Origin: Microlunatus phosphovorus NM-1
GTDB lineage: Bacteria; Actinomycetota; Actinomycetes; Propionibacteriales; Propionibacteriaceae
Assembly (NCBI RefSeq): GCF_000270245.1
Contig: NC_015635.1
Span: 434,001-498,000 of the forward strand
Length of the DNA: 64,000 nucleotides
Reading direction: 5' to 3'
Shown here: positions 40,867 to 49,530 of the stretch, piece by piece
Layout of the letters: each line of letters opens with the position of its first letter
Numbering within the stretch: position 1 is the first letter of the stretch
The notes under the pieces: model-generated
The model's database searches: none
Told to the model about the DNA's origin: nothing
Seen by the model: only the letters and a program-made list of their open reading frames with translations
Made by a program: the position numbers and the translations under genes

Positions 40867-42555
40867 CTAAGGAGTGTCCCGGCTGGCCAGCCAGGAGCGC
40901 CCGGAGGCGTAGGCGGTCTCCAGAGCCTCCAGCAGGACGCCGGTGGCCGGCACGATGTTGTGCTCGCCGATCCGGTCAGCCAGTCCGGAGTGCTTCAGGG
41001 TCTCGACAAGGGCCGGGTCGACACCGGCGAGGATGAGCCGGGAGTCGCGCTCGGCGAGTCGATCGGCCCACCGGCCGAAGGCCTCGACCAGAGTCGCGGA
41101 AGGGACATCGGGGATGGTCCGCACCTCCAGAACCACGACCGCATGCCGGGTCTGGTCGATGCTCGGCCAATGCTGGTCGATGCGTTCCAGCTCGGCGAAG
41201 ATGCCGGCGCCGAGATAGCCCAGCACAGTGACCTGGTGGCTGGGAATCTGCTCGGGGAGCTTCGCGGACTGCCACCGGCCGTCGGGTCGCCGGACCAGCG
41301 CGACCAACCGGGCCTGGCGTTGAACCTGAACACAGAACAGCACCAGTGACAGCCCGGCTCCGAGGAAGATCGCCTGCTGCAGCGGCAGCGCGGTGGTGGC
41401 CACGAAGGTGACGATCATGGCCACCGCGGACAGCGGCGCGGTACGCAGCACCAGGGCGATGTCCTTGCGGCGGCCGGTGACGAGCTCGATGCCGATCACC
41501 ATCACCAGACCACCGATGACCGGCATCGGGATCAGCTCGGCCTGCTTGCCGACCAGAACCACGATCAGGGCGAGCCACAGACCCGCGAACACATTGCTCC
41601 ACCGGGTCCGGGCGCCGGCACTGGTCGCGACCCCGGTACGCGACAGTGAGCCGCCGGTCGGCAGCGCCTGGCTGACACCGCCGGCCAGGTTGGCCAGTCC
41701 CTGGGCGACGAAGTCCCGGGAGACGTTGGTGCGGCTGCCATCGGGGTTGGGCACCGCCGCACCGATCCCGGCTGCCTGGGCGAGGGCCACCAACGCCACC
41801 GCGATGGCCCCGGTGATCAGGTGTGGCGCCGCCTCGAGGTTCGGCAGCACCGGATGAGGGAGCGCGTTCGGGATGCTGGCGATGTCGGCAACGGTCTCGA
41901 CCTGGACCCCGAGCACCGCGACAGCGACAGTGACGACTGCCAACGAGATCAAGGTGGCCATCGCCTTGAGCGGTCGCACCAGCCGGGCCAGTGCCCAGAC
42001 CGCGATGGTCGCCACAGTCACCAGGGTCGGGGCGAGTTGCCACTGGCTGATGTGCACTGCCCAGTCGGCGATCTTGAGCAGGGTGTTGGACTGCTGACTG
42101 GCGTACGCGGTGGCGTCCTTCAGCACACCGGCGACGATCTGCAGGGCGATGCCGGTGGTGAAGCCCGTCATGACGGCGGTGGAGACGAAGCTCATCGCCG
42201 AGCCGAGCTTGAACAGCCCGAACAGGACCATCACCAGACCCACCAGTAGCGTCAGGGTCGCAATGTTGCCCGGGTCGCTCGGGTCCAGCCCGGCCTCGGC
42301 GAGCACACTGCGGCTGGACAACGCGATCGCGCTGGTCAGCGTGGTGGTCATCAGCACCGTCCGCGCGAACAGCGCGCCGACCACGGTTGGCGCCATCCCC
42401 GAATACAGTCCGAGCACCGGGTTGAACCCGCCGATGCTCGCGTACGCCATGCCCTCCGGAATGCTGAACAGCCCGGTGACAAAGCCGGAGACGACATCCT
42501 TGCCCGTCGGCCGGCCGAACCTCGATTGCCGGCCGGCGCGATGTGGAGTGGGCAA
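40867..42555 (-). CDS. SulP-family sulfate/anion transporter with STAS domain
   Basis: From TTG 42555 the protein has 562 aa. It has the SulP core: FSIPEGMAYASIGGFNPVLG near residue 27, about 10-12 membrane segments, and PTGGSLSRTGVATSAGARTR near 300. The C-terminal STAS domain ends with the Asp/Ser region VVVLEVRTIPDVPSATLVEA. SulP proteins move sulfate, bicarbonate or other anions across the cytoplasmic membrane. I chose TTG 42555 because GGAAGAG lies 7 nt upstream and the conserved frame begins there; longer frames lack support. Three tandem 16-bp repeats sit just upstream. The neighbouring alkylsulfatase makes sulfate a plausible substrate. Confidence 0.85.
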   Translation of the reverse strand: MPTPHRAGRQSRFGRPTGKDVVSGFVTGLFSIPEGMAYASIGGFNPVLGLYSGMAPTVVGALFARTVLMTTTLTSAIALSSRSVLAEAGLDPSDPGNIATLTLLVGLVMVLFGLFKLGSAMSFVSTAVMTGFTTGIALQIVAGVLKDATAYASQQSNTLLKIADWAVHISQWQLAPTLVTVATIAVWALARLVRPLKAMATLISLAVVTVAVAVLGVQVETVADIASIPNALPHPVLPNLEAAPHLITGAIAVALVALAQAAGIGAAVPNPDGSRTNVSRDFVAQGLANLAGGVSQALPTGGSLSRTGVATSAGARTRWSNVFAGLWLALIVVLVGKQAELIPMPVIGGLVMVIGIELVTGRRKDIALVLRTAPLSAVAMIVTFVATTALPLQQAIFLGAGLSLVLFCVQVQRQARLVALVRRPDGRWQSAKLPEQIPSHQVTVLGYLGAGIFAELERIDQHWPSIDQTRHAVVVLEVRTIPDVPSATLVEAFGRWADRLAERDSRLILAGVDPALVETLKHSGLADRIGEHNIVPATGVLLEALETAYASGRSWLASRDTP

Positions 42556-42575
42556 CGTGGGGCTCTTCCGTTCGG

Positions 42576-42623
42576 ATGACAGACCGCTCGAGTGACAGAT
42601 CGCACGAATGACAGCCCGCACGA
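42576..42623. repeat. Three tandem 16-bp repeats upstream of sulP
   Basis: ATGACAGACCGCTCGA (42576-42591), GTGACAGATCGCACGA (42592-42607) and ATGACAGCCCGCACGA (42608-42623) are contiguous and share xTGACAGxxCGCxCGA. The 16-bp period is not a multiple of three, which supports their being non-coding leader DNA rather than part of an N-terminal extension. Likely regulator binding sites for sulP. Confidence 0.5.
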
Positions 42624-42776
42624 CGTGCCCAGTCTCGCGGGCAGCGATCCTTCCGGGATCATCCAGAAGGGGTGATGACGCACCGCATCGACGCGGGTTG
42701 GCTGGCGGCATCAACGCCGCGACCAATGCTGCGTTGATCAATGCTGGGCTGACGGTGTGGAAGGCGAGGTGCGACG

Positions 42777-43448
42777 GTGGGAGAAGTGATCGGCGACATC
42801 CTGCCGTTGGCGCTGGGCATCACGATCAGCCCGATCCCGATCATCGCGGCGATCTTGCTGCTGCTCTCACCCAAGGCGAAAGGCACCAGCGTCGGGTTCC
42901 TCGTGGGCTGGATCCTCGGCATCCTGATCGTCCTGGCAGTGTTCATCCTGCTGGCCTCGGTGATCACACCAGCCGATCCCGATCAGCCGCAACCCATCTC
43001 CGGGGCGATCAAGCTGCTGCTCGGAGCCCTGATGCTGGTGCTGGCGATCAAACAATGGCGGGGACGACCGCGGGATGGGGCCGAGCCCAGCATGCCGGCC
43101 TGGATGTCGGCGATCGACCAATTGACCGCTGCCAAAGGGCTCGGCTTGGGACTGCTGCTCTCGGCCGTGAACCCGAAGAACCTGCTGATGGGGGCCAGTG
43201 CCGGCGTGACCATCGGCTCGGCCGGGCTGCCCTTCGGCTCGACGGTGGTCACCGTGGCGCTCTTCACGGCGATCGCTGCCGCTTCCGTCGCGGTGCCGGT
43301 GATCGGCTATCTGGCCGCGGCGGAGGCGATGTCCGGCCCGCTGGAAGAGTTGCGATGCTGGCTGACGAGCAACAACGCCACCGTGATGGCGGTGCTGCTG
43401 CTGGTCATCGGCGTCATGATGATCGGCAAGGGCATCGGCAGCTTCTGA
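42777..43448 (+). CDS. GAP-family (LysE-like) membrane protein
   Basis: The 223-aa protein has six hydrophobic segments, among them ILPLALGITISPIPIIAAIL, GFLVGWILGILIVLAVFILL and AVNPKNLLMGASAGVTIG. The pattern ISPIPIIAAILLLLSP with NPKNLL is that of GAP proteins (sulfolipid-1-addressing/GPL-transport family), distant relatives of LysE exporters. It may move a lipid or small molecule across the membrane. GTG 42777 starts the conserved frame. It is divergent from sulP and followed 70 bp later by the alkylsulfatase on the same strand. Confidence 0.8.
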   Translation: MGEVIGDILPLALGITISPIPIIAAILLLLSPKAKGTSVGFLVGWILGILIVLAVFILLASVITPADPDQPQPISGAIKLLLGALMLVLAIKQWRGRPRDGAEPSMPAWMSAIDQLTAAKGLGLGLLLSAVNPKNLLMGASAGVTIGSAGLPFGSTVVTVALFTAIAAASVAVPVIGYLAAAEAMSGPLEELRCWLTSNNATVMAVLLLVIGVMMIGKGIGSF

Positions 43449-43518
43449 GGCTCGTAACCAGCATGTTCACACCCCCAGGATGAGGAAGCGTGCTGCGACG
43501 GACGACAGACTAAGGGCC

Positions 43519-45420
43519 ATGGCCACTACACCGAAGCCCCCCGCCTCGTTCATCGTCGAACAGCAACATGCCTTGCGCGAGACGATGCCGTTCTCCGACA
43601 CCCAAGACTTCGAGGACGCCGATCGGGGGTTCATCGACAAGCTCATGCCCGGGGCGGTTCACGCCGACGATGGCCGGGTGGTGTGGGACAGCGACACCTA
43701 CGACTTCCTCGCCGGCGAGGCGCCGGACAGTGTCAACCCGAGCCTGTGGCGGCAGTCCACCCTGGCCGCCAAGCATGGTCTGTACGAGGTCGTCGAGGGG
43801 ATCTATCAGGTCCGTGGCATCGACCTGTCGAACACCACCTTCGTCGAGGGCGACACCGGGGTGATCGTCATCGACCCGTTGCTGACCATGGAGACCGGCG
43901 CCGCCGCGCTTGCGCTCTATCGCAAGCACCGCGGTGACCGCCCGGTCACCGGCATGATCTACACCCATTCGCACGTCGACCACTTCGGCGGGGTCCGGGG
44001 CATGATCACCGACGAGGACGTCGCCTCCGGCCGGGTGCCGGTGCTGGCTCCGGAGGGGTTCGTCGAGCACGCCGTGGCCGAGAACATCTACGCCGGCGTC
44101 GCGATGGCGCGTCGGGCGGGCTACATGTACGGGGCCGCACTCGCCCGCGGACCGCAGGGACAGGTCGGTGCGGGGCTCGGGCAGACCACCTCGACCGGAC
44201 TGGCCACCCTCATCCCACCGACCGTGGACATCGCCCGCACCGGCCAGGAAGAGGTCGTCGACGGCGTCCGGATCGTGTTCCAGATGGCTCCGGGCACCGA
44301 GGCGCCGGCCGAGATGCACTTCTACTTCCCCGACTACAAGGCACTGTGCCTGGCGGAGAACGCCACCCACACCCTGCACAACATCTTGACCCTCCGCGGT
44401 GCGGTCGTCCGGGATCCGCATGCCTGGTCGAACTACTTGACCGAGGCCATCGGCCTCTTCGGCGGCGAGGCCGAGGTCGCGTTTGCCTCACACCACTGGC
44501 CGACCTGGGGCGCCGACCGAGTGGTTGAGTTCCTGGCGGTGCAGCGCGATCTCTACGGCTACATCCACGATCAAACCCTGCGGATGCTCAACAAGGGCAT
44601 GGTCGGCCCCGAGATCGCGGAGGCGATCCAGCTGCCGCCGGCCCTGGAGCAGGCGTGGAGCACGCACGGCTACTACGGGTCGGTCAGCCACAACGTGAAG
44701 GCGATCTATCAGCGCTACATGGGCTGGTTCGACGGCAACCCCGCTCATCTGTGGCAGCATCCACCGGTCGAGGCGGCGCGCCGCTACGTCGAGTTCATGG
44801 GCGGTGCCGACGCCGTCGTAGAAAGGGCCCGGGCGTCGTACGAGGCGGGCGATCTGCGCTGGGTGGCCGAGGTGGTCAATCACGTGGTGTTCGCCGACCC
44901 CTCGCACGCCGCGGCCCGGGCGCTGCTCGCCGACACCTATGAGCAGCTGGGCTACGGCGCGGAGAACGGGACCTGGCGGAACTTCTATCTGTCCGGCGCC
45001 ACGGAACTGCGGGACGGCTCGTTCGGTACGCCGGTCGCCTCGTCGTCGCCGGATATGGTCGCCCAACTCAGCCCTCCGATGCTGCTGGATGCGCTGGCCA
45101 CCCAGGTCGACGGCCCCCGCGCCTGGGATGAGCAGCTGACCTTCGACATCGAGCTGACCGATGCCCCGGAGCGTTATCGGGTCGCGCTCCGGAACGGTGT
45201 CCTCACCTACACGACTGCCGACCAGTCTGACGCTGCCGACTTGATCATCACCGCCTCCCGGGCCGCGCTGCCGACCCTGGCGCTGGGCGCGGTGACACCG
45301 GAGGTGCTGGCTGAAGCCGGCATCCAGCTCAGCGGTGACGCCTCGGTGCTGCAGCGGCTGACGGCGGTGCTGGACGCTCCCGACCCGGACTTCGCCATCG
45401 TCACAGCCGAGAAGGAATAG
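43519..45420 (+). CDS. Alkyl sulfatase (SdsA1/BDS1-type metallo-beta-lactamase fold)
   Basis: The 633-aa protein has an MBL domain with the metal motif MIYTHSHVDHFGGVRGM near residue 152, further His/Glu ligands in GTEAPAEMHFYFP and ASHHWPTWG, a middle dimerisation domain, and a C-terminal SCP2-like domain (LTFDIELTDAPERYRVALRN). This is the organisation of class III alkylsulfatases, which hydrolyse primary alkyl sulfates such as SDS to alcohol and sulfate. No signal peptide from ATG 43519, so it would be cytoplasmic or released by other means. CTAAGGG precedes the ATG. Next to SulP, it suggests use of organosulfates as sulfur or carbon source. Confidence 0.9.
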   Translation: MATTPKPPASFIVEQQHALRETMPFSDTQDFEDADRGFIDKLMPGAVHADDGRVVWDSDTYDFLAGEAPDSVNPSLWRQSTLAAKHGLYEVVEGIYQVRGIDLSNTTFVEGDTGVIVIDPLLTMETGAAALALYRKHRGDRPVTGMIYTHSHVDHFGGVRGMITDEDVASGRVPVLAPEGFVEHAVAENIYAGVAMARRAGYMYGAALARGPQGQVGAGLGQTTSTGLATLIPPTVDIARTGQEEVVDGVRIVFQMAPGTEAPAEMHFYFPDYKALCLAENATHTLHNILTLRGAVVRDPHAWSNYLTEAIGLFGGEAEVAFASHHWPTWGADRVVEFLAVQRDLYGYIHDQTLRMLNKGMVGPEIAEAIQLPPALEQAWSTHGYYGSVSHNVKAIYQRYMGWFDGNPAHLWQHPPVEAARRYVEFMGGADAVVERARASYEAGDLRWVAEVVNHVVFADPSHAAARALLADTYEQLGYGAENGTWRNFYLSGATELRDGSFGTPVASSSPDMVAQLSPPMLLDALATQVDGPRAWDEQLTFDIELTDAPERYRVALRNGVLTYTTADQSDAADLIITASRAALPTLALGAVTPEVLAEAGIQLSGDASVLQRLTAVLDAPDPDFAIVTAEKE

Positions 45421-45431
45421 CCGGCAAGGAA

Positions 45432-46607
45432 GTGACCGAGCCGCCAGAGTCGTCGATCCCGGAGGGCCCACCGTCGGTAGTAGGCCCGGGAGCGCGCGCC
45501 GACTACGCGCAGCGGCATCCGACACGTGCTCTGGTCCTGCGACGGATCCAGCGCTGGGGAAGGACCAGCTGGGCTCTGGTCGGGATCGCCACGTTCGCGT
45601 TCATCGGATATTCGTTCGCATCGGCGCTGAGCGGGTTGGTGATCCCGTCGCTGTTCGCCGTGTTCGCCGGCACCTGTCTGGTGCCGGTGCTCGACGGGCT
45701 CGAAGCACGGCGAGTCCCACGGCGGCTCGGGGCTCTGGTGCTGATCGTGGCCTTGGGCGGCATCCTCGTGGCCGGCGCCGTCGTGCTGCTGCGTGGACTG
45801 GCTGCGGAGGGTGAGGCGATCCGTGCCACGGTCATCCGTGGCGTGACCACCGCAGCTGTCTGGTTGGACCGTGGTGACGAGGCCTCGAGTGCTGCCTGGG
45901 TCGATGCCGTGATCGGCAGCGCCTCGCCGCTGCTGACGGGTGCCGCGAGCTGGGCGACGGCGTTCGTGTCGACGACGATGACGCTGGCGGTCGGCGCCTT
46001 CCTGGCCGTCTTCATGCTCTACTACGTGCTCGTCGAGTGGGATCCGTTGCGGAGCTGGTGTGCCGGTCATCTGGGAGTGGCGCCCGAGCTGGGTTCGCAG
46101 ATCCTCGATGACGCGACGACCGTGGTGCGCCGCGCGATCGGTGTACTGACCATTCTCGGGGCCACGGACGCGGCGCTGATAGCGGTGACCATGCTGCTGC
46201 TCGATCTGCCGTTCGTGCTCGGCGTTGCCGTGGTGTTCTTCCTCGGCTGCTACGTGCCCTATCTGGGGAGCTTGATCGCCGGACTGTTCGCGGTGCTGAT
46301 CGCCCTCGGCGGTGGTGGGCCGACCGATGCCGCGATCATGTTCGTGGTGATTCTGCTGGTCGAGGTGGTCATTCGCACTCTGGTCGGCAATGTGGTGGCC
46401 AGCGGACGGCTTGCGCTACGGCCGCTGCCGAGCATCGCGTCGAGCGTGTTCGGCGTCGCTGTCGCCGGCCTGCTAGGTGCCGTGTTGTCTGCACCGGCTC
46501 TCGCCTTGGGCATTGCGATCTCACGCCGGGTCCGGGCTGCGCGTGCCACCTTGACCGAGGCCGGCCGAGACTCCGGCGGAGAGCTGCCGCAGGCCGACCA
46601 GCCGTAG
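45432..46607 (+). CDS. AI-2E/PerM-family permease
   Basis: The 391-aa protein has about seven to eight membrane segments in the AI-2E family pattern: LVGIATFAFIGYSFASALSG near 50, FLAVFMLYYVLVEWDPL near 185, VFFLGCYVPYLGSLIAGLFA near 270 and LVGNVVASGRLALRPLPSI near 320. The N-terminal 40 residues are hydrophilic. Family members export autoinducer-2-like or other small molecules, or act as Na+/H+ antiporters. CAAGGAA lies 5 nt before GTG 45432. It starts 11 bp after the alkylsulfatase stop, so the two are co-transcribed. Its last 87 bp overlap the opposite-strand small gene. Confidence 0.85.
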   Translation: MTEPPESSIPEGPPSVVGPGARADYAQRHPTRALVLRRIQRWGRTSWALVGIATFAFIGYSFASALSGLVIPSLFAVFAGTCLVPVLDGLEARRVPRRLGALVLIVALGGILVAGAVVLLRGLAAEGEAIRATVIRGVTTAAVWLDRGDEASSAAWVDAVIGSASPLLTGAASWATAFVSTTMTLAVGAFLAVFMLYYVLVEWDPLRSWCAGHLGVAPELGSQILDDATTVVRRAIGVLTILGATDAALIAVTMLLLDLPFVLGVAVVFFLGCYVPYLGSLIAGLFAVLIALGGGGPTDAAIMFVVILLVEVVIRTLVGNVVASGRLALRPLPSIASSVFGVAVAGLLGAVLSAPALALGIAISRRVRAARATLTEAGRDSGGELPQADQP

Positions 46608-46775
46608 CCCGAGGAGTTCACAACGAGCGATGACGCCGAACAGCTCACCGCTGTCCTCGATGAGGCGAACGAACACCGTCTCGTCCGCCTCGCACGAGCT
46701 CATCTGCGGTTCGAAGCTCGCCAGCAGGTCGTGGCTCAGTTGGCCACTGATCCTGAACTCATACGTGTCAGGCAC
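46521..46775 (-). CDS. Small protein, FRISGQLS-type, unknown function
   Basis: This 84-aa frame begins with GTG 46775: PDTYEFRISGQLSHDLLASF, continues ETVFVRLIEDSGELFGVIAR and LGLRLVGLRQL. Short proteins with this outline (FRISG-type strand, helix, glycine turn, GLRLVGLRQ end) are common beside LuxR-type regulators in actinomycetes; function is unknown. Its last 87 bp overlap the AI-2E gene on the other strand, and it is divergent from the MalT-like regulator 126 bp away. The tail after RQL (SAGVSAGLGQGG) is less protein-like, so the true stop may be as given but the end is poorly constrained. Confidence 0.55.
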   Translation of the reverse strand: MPDTYEFRISGQLSHDLLASFEPQMSSCEADETVFVRLIEDSGELFGVIARCELLGLRLVGLRQLSAGVSAGLGQGGTRSPDPA

Positions 46776-46901
46776 GTGGTCACCTCCCGGCGGTGGATCT
46801 GTCTTCGGATAGCGTCATGCCCAACTGGCACCATGTCGTCATCCCGGTCGGGTGAGATGTGGTCTTCGAGGACACCGGCTGGTCGAGACAGAGGGAACCG
46901 G

Positions 46902-49466
46902 GTGGCAGCAGATTCGGCGCGATCAGACGATGCCGCCCGCCAGGTGTCGGCACCGGTCGTACGGAACATCGTGCGACGGACGCGCTTGTTCGCTGCCTTG
47001 GATCGGGTGCAGACGACGCCTGGTCTGCTGGTGTGTGGACCGGCGGGCTACGGCAAGTCGCTGCTGGTGGCGTCGTGGTGGCGCGAGCGCGCGTTCCCGT
47101 ACGCGGCCTGGGTGAACCTCTCTTTCACCCGATCCAGCCCCGGTCAGACCTGGGCTGCTCTGGTTTCGGCGATCCGGACGACGGTCGCCGTCCCGGATGC
47201 CGAGCTGGACTCCTTGGAGGCGCTCGCCTTCACGGCCCCGCAGGATCTGCCCGCCAGGCTGGGCAGCTGGCTCACGCAGCAGGACCATGACACCTATCTG
47301 GTGGTGGACGAGCTGCACACGGTCACCGGGATCGGGGTGCATGAGCAGTTGGTCGAGTTGATCGCCGCTGCCGCCGCCCGCTTACGGCTGGTGGCGATCA
47401 CTCGTCACGATCCACTCTGGCCGCTGCACCGGATGAGGCTGGATGGGCTGCTGTGTGACCTCCGCGCCGAGGATCTCGCCTTCGACGACGTTGAGGCGGC
47501 GGAGCTGTTCAGTTCCCTCGGGCTTGCGGTGAGCGCCGAGCGGATCCACCAGGTGGTGGTCACCACGCAAGGGTGGGCAGCCGGGCTCCGGCTGGCTGCG
47601 ATCGGCGCCACGGCAACGGATGACCCGGACGCGTACCTGGCAACCATCTCCGGTCGCAACCGATATATCGCCGACTATCTGCTGCGGGAGGTCTTCGAGC
47701 GGCTCGGCGCCGAGTGGCAGGACTTCCTCGGTCGGATCGGCGTCGTCGATGAGATCTCTCCAGAGTTGGCTATCGCCCTCGGCTGCGGTGCCGACAGCGG
47801 GGCTCGACTCGCCGAGCTGGCCAGACGCAACGCGTTCACCCACCAGATCGGCGACCGTCTCGGTTGGTATCGGCTGCATCCGTTGCTGCTCGACTTTCTC
47901 CGTTCTCGAGCCACCGACGAGTCCCAACGGCGGACGTTGCATGGTCGGGCCGCCCGATGGTTCGAGGAGCAGGGTGAGCCCCGGCTGGCGATCGTCCACG
48001 CCTTGGCCGCTCAGGACTGGGAGCTTGCGGCTGACCTGGCGGGAACTCACGTGGTGAGCTGGACCGTTCGGCGCCCTCCTGGCGAGTTCAAGACGCTGCT
48101 CGCGCAGGTGCCGCGGGAGGAGATCCTCACCCACGCCGGACTGTCCGTCGGGTTGGCGGCAGCACTCGTCATGCGCGGTGAGCTCGCGGACATCGACGAA
48201 CTCCTCGAGGCCGCGCGGGCCAGGTTCGGCGGGCTCACCAAGGTGCAGCGGCGCCGTTGTGAGTTCCTGCTCGAGCTCATCACACTCGGCAAGTCGCGTT
48301 GGACGGGAGACCTCGAGGCCTTGCTGGCCAGCTGTCGCCGGATACCACGGGAGCCGGGCTTCCTCGCCGCCCTGGGTCTGGTCGATTGGCTGGCCGTCCC
48401 GACCTTGTTGATCAACAACGAGGGAACCGCCGAGCTGTGGACCGGTGACTACGCCGGCGCCCTGGAACACCTCACCGATGCCTCTCGGACGGGCCCGCTT
48501 CGCGTGGTCGCGCTGCCGACCCTCAACGCCCAGGCGCATCTGGCGTACCTGCACTGGTTGCGTGGCGAGCTGAACGAGGCCGACACGATCGGCCGATTGG
48601 CGCTGGACGGCTTCGTCAGGATGGGAGTCTCCCAAGCCATCCAGGCCAGGAGCGCCTATCTGGCCCTTGCGGGGGTCGCCATCGACCGCGACGATCCTGA
48701 CTCCGCCGAGACGTGGCTCAAGATCGCCCGCCGATCGGCGGGTGAGCCGCACACCGAGTTCCCTGCCGACCTGCTGGCCTCCCGCGTGGCGGCAGCCAGA
48801 GGTGACATCTTCCAGGCGGTCGCCACGATCCGGGACGCCCGCCAGCGGAACTGTGCGGCCCGACTGCCGACCGTGCTGGTCGCTCAGTCGCAACTCCTGG
48901 AGGCCGAGTTGCTCAGCCAAGCGGGCAATCATCAGACTGCCAGGGAGGTCGCCGCTGCGATCACCGTACCGATCAGCACACTGCTCCCGGGTGGGGACAC
49001 GGTCCGGGCACGGGTGGACAAGCATCTCGCGGCAGCTCGGCGTGCCCTTTCGAACGACTCGACCGAGGCTGCGCTGGAGGAACTGGAGGAGGCGCTGGTC
49101 GTGGCTGCCCCCCAGCTGCTCAGGCAGCCCTTCCTGGCTCGTCGGTCCATGGTTGCGGGGCTCCTCGGCACTCGGCTGGAACTGGGCACCCGCGAGCCGA
49201 GCTTTGCCGCCGATCTCCTCGACCGGACGGCCGAACAGGGCCCGCGAGCCAGCATGAAGCCCAATGCCATCTTCGTGCCGCTGACGGCCCGCGAGCTGAA
49301 CATCCTGCGCTACCTGGCGACGACGATGACTGGCCAGGAGATCGCCCAGACGCTCTATGTCTCGATCAACACCGTCAAGACCCATCAGCGGTCGATCCAT
49401 CGCAAGCTCGGCGCCAACGATGGCCGCGAGGCCGTGGCTCGAGCTCGGGCCCTCGGCCTGCTGTAA
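46902..49466 (+). CDS. MalT-like LuxR-family ATP-dependent regulator
   Basis: From GTG 46902 the protein has 854 aa. An N-terminal ATPase has Walker A LLVCGPAGYGKSLLVASWW near residue 38 and Walker B TYLVVDELHTVTG near 130. Winged-helix and helical-repeat modules follow (about 220-760). A C-terminal LuxR HTH reads PLTARELNILRYLATTMTGQ and YVSINTVKTHQRSIHRKLGA. The layout matches MalT. GAGGGAAC lies just before GTG 46902, which is why I chose it over the frame's first Met at 46731, whose added 57 residues are not conserved. The ligand is unknown. It is the second of three large STAND-type proteins here. Confidence 0.88.
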   Translation: MAADSARSDDAARQVSAPVVRNIVRRTRLFAALDRVQTTPGLLVCGPAGYGKSLLVASWWRERAFPYAAWVNLSFTRSSPGQTWAALVSAIRTTVAVPDAELDSLEALAFTAPQDLPARLGSWLTQQDHDTYLVVDELHTVTGIGVHEQLVELIAAAAARLRLVAITRHDPLWPLHRMRLDGLLCDLRAEDLAFDDVEAAELFSSLGLAVSAERIHQVVVTTQGWAAGLRLAAIGATATDDPDAYLATISGRNRYIADYLLREVFERLGAEWQDFLGRIGVVDEISPELAIALGCGADSGARLAELARRNAFTHQIGDRLGWYRLHPLLLDFLRSRATDESQRRTLHGRAARWFEEQGEPRLAIVHALAAQDWELAADLAGTHVVSWTVRRPPGEFKTLLAQVPREEILTHAGLSVGLAAALVMRGELADIDELLEAARARFGGLTKVQRRRCEFLLELITLGKSRWTGDLEALLASCRRIPREPGFLAALGLVDWLAVPTLLINNEGTAELWTGDYAGALEHLTDASRTGPLRVVALPTLNAQAHLAYLHWLRGELNEADTIGRLALDGFVRMGVSQAIQARSAYLALAGVAIDRDDPDSAETWLKIARRSAGEPHTEFPADLLASRVAAARGDIFQAVATIRDARQRNCAARLPTVLVAQSQLLEAELLSQAGNHQTAREVAAAITVPISTLLPGGDTVRARVDKHLAAARRALSNDSTEAALEELEEALVVAAPQLLRQPFLARRSMVAGLLGTRLELGTREPSFAADLLDRTAEQGPRASMKPNAIFVPLTARELNILRYLATTMTGQEIAQTLYVSINTVKTHQRSIHRKLGANDGREAVARARALGLL

Positions 49467-49530
49467 CGGCTGGGATCGTTTGCCGGCCGGCGCGTCAGGT
49501 GCGTCGGGCGAACGCAGTGCCGAGATCCGA

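Noticed and set aside
47382-49400. 672-aa minus-strand open frame
   Set aside because: Shadow of the MalT-like regulator; no start context and no domain.
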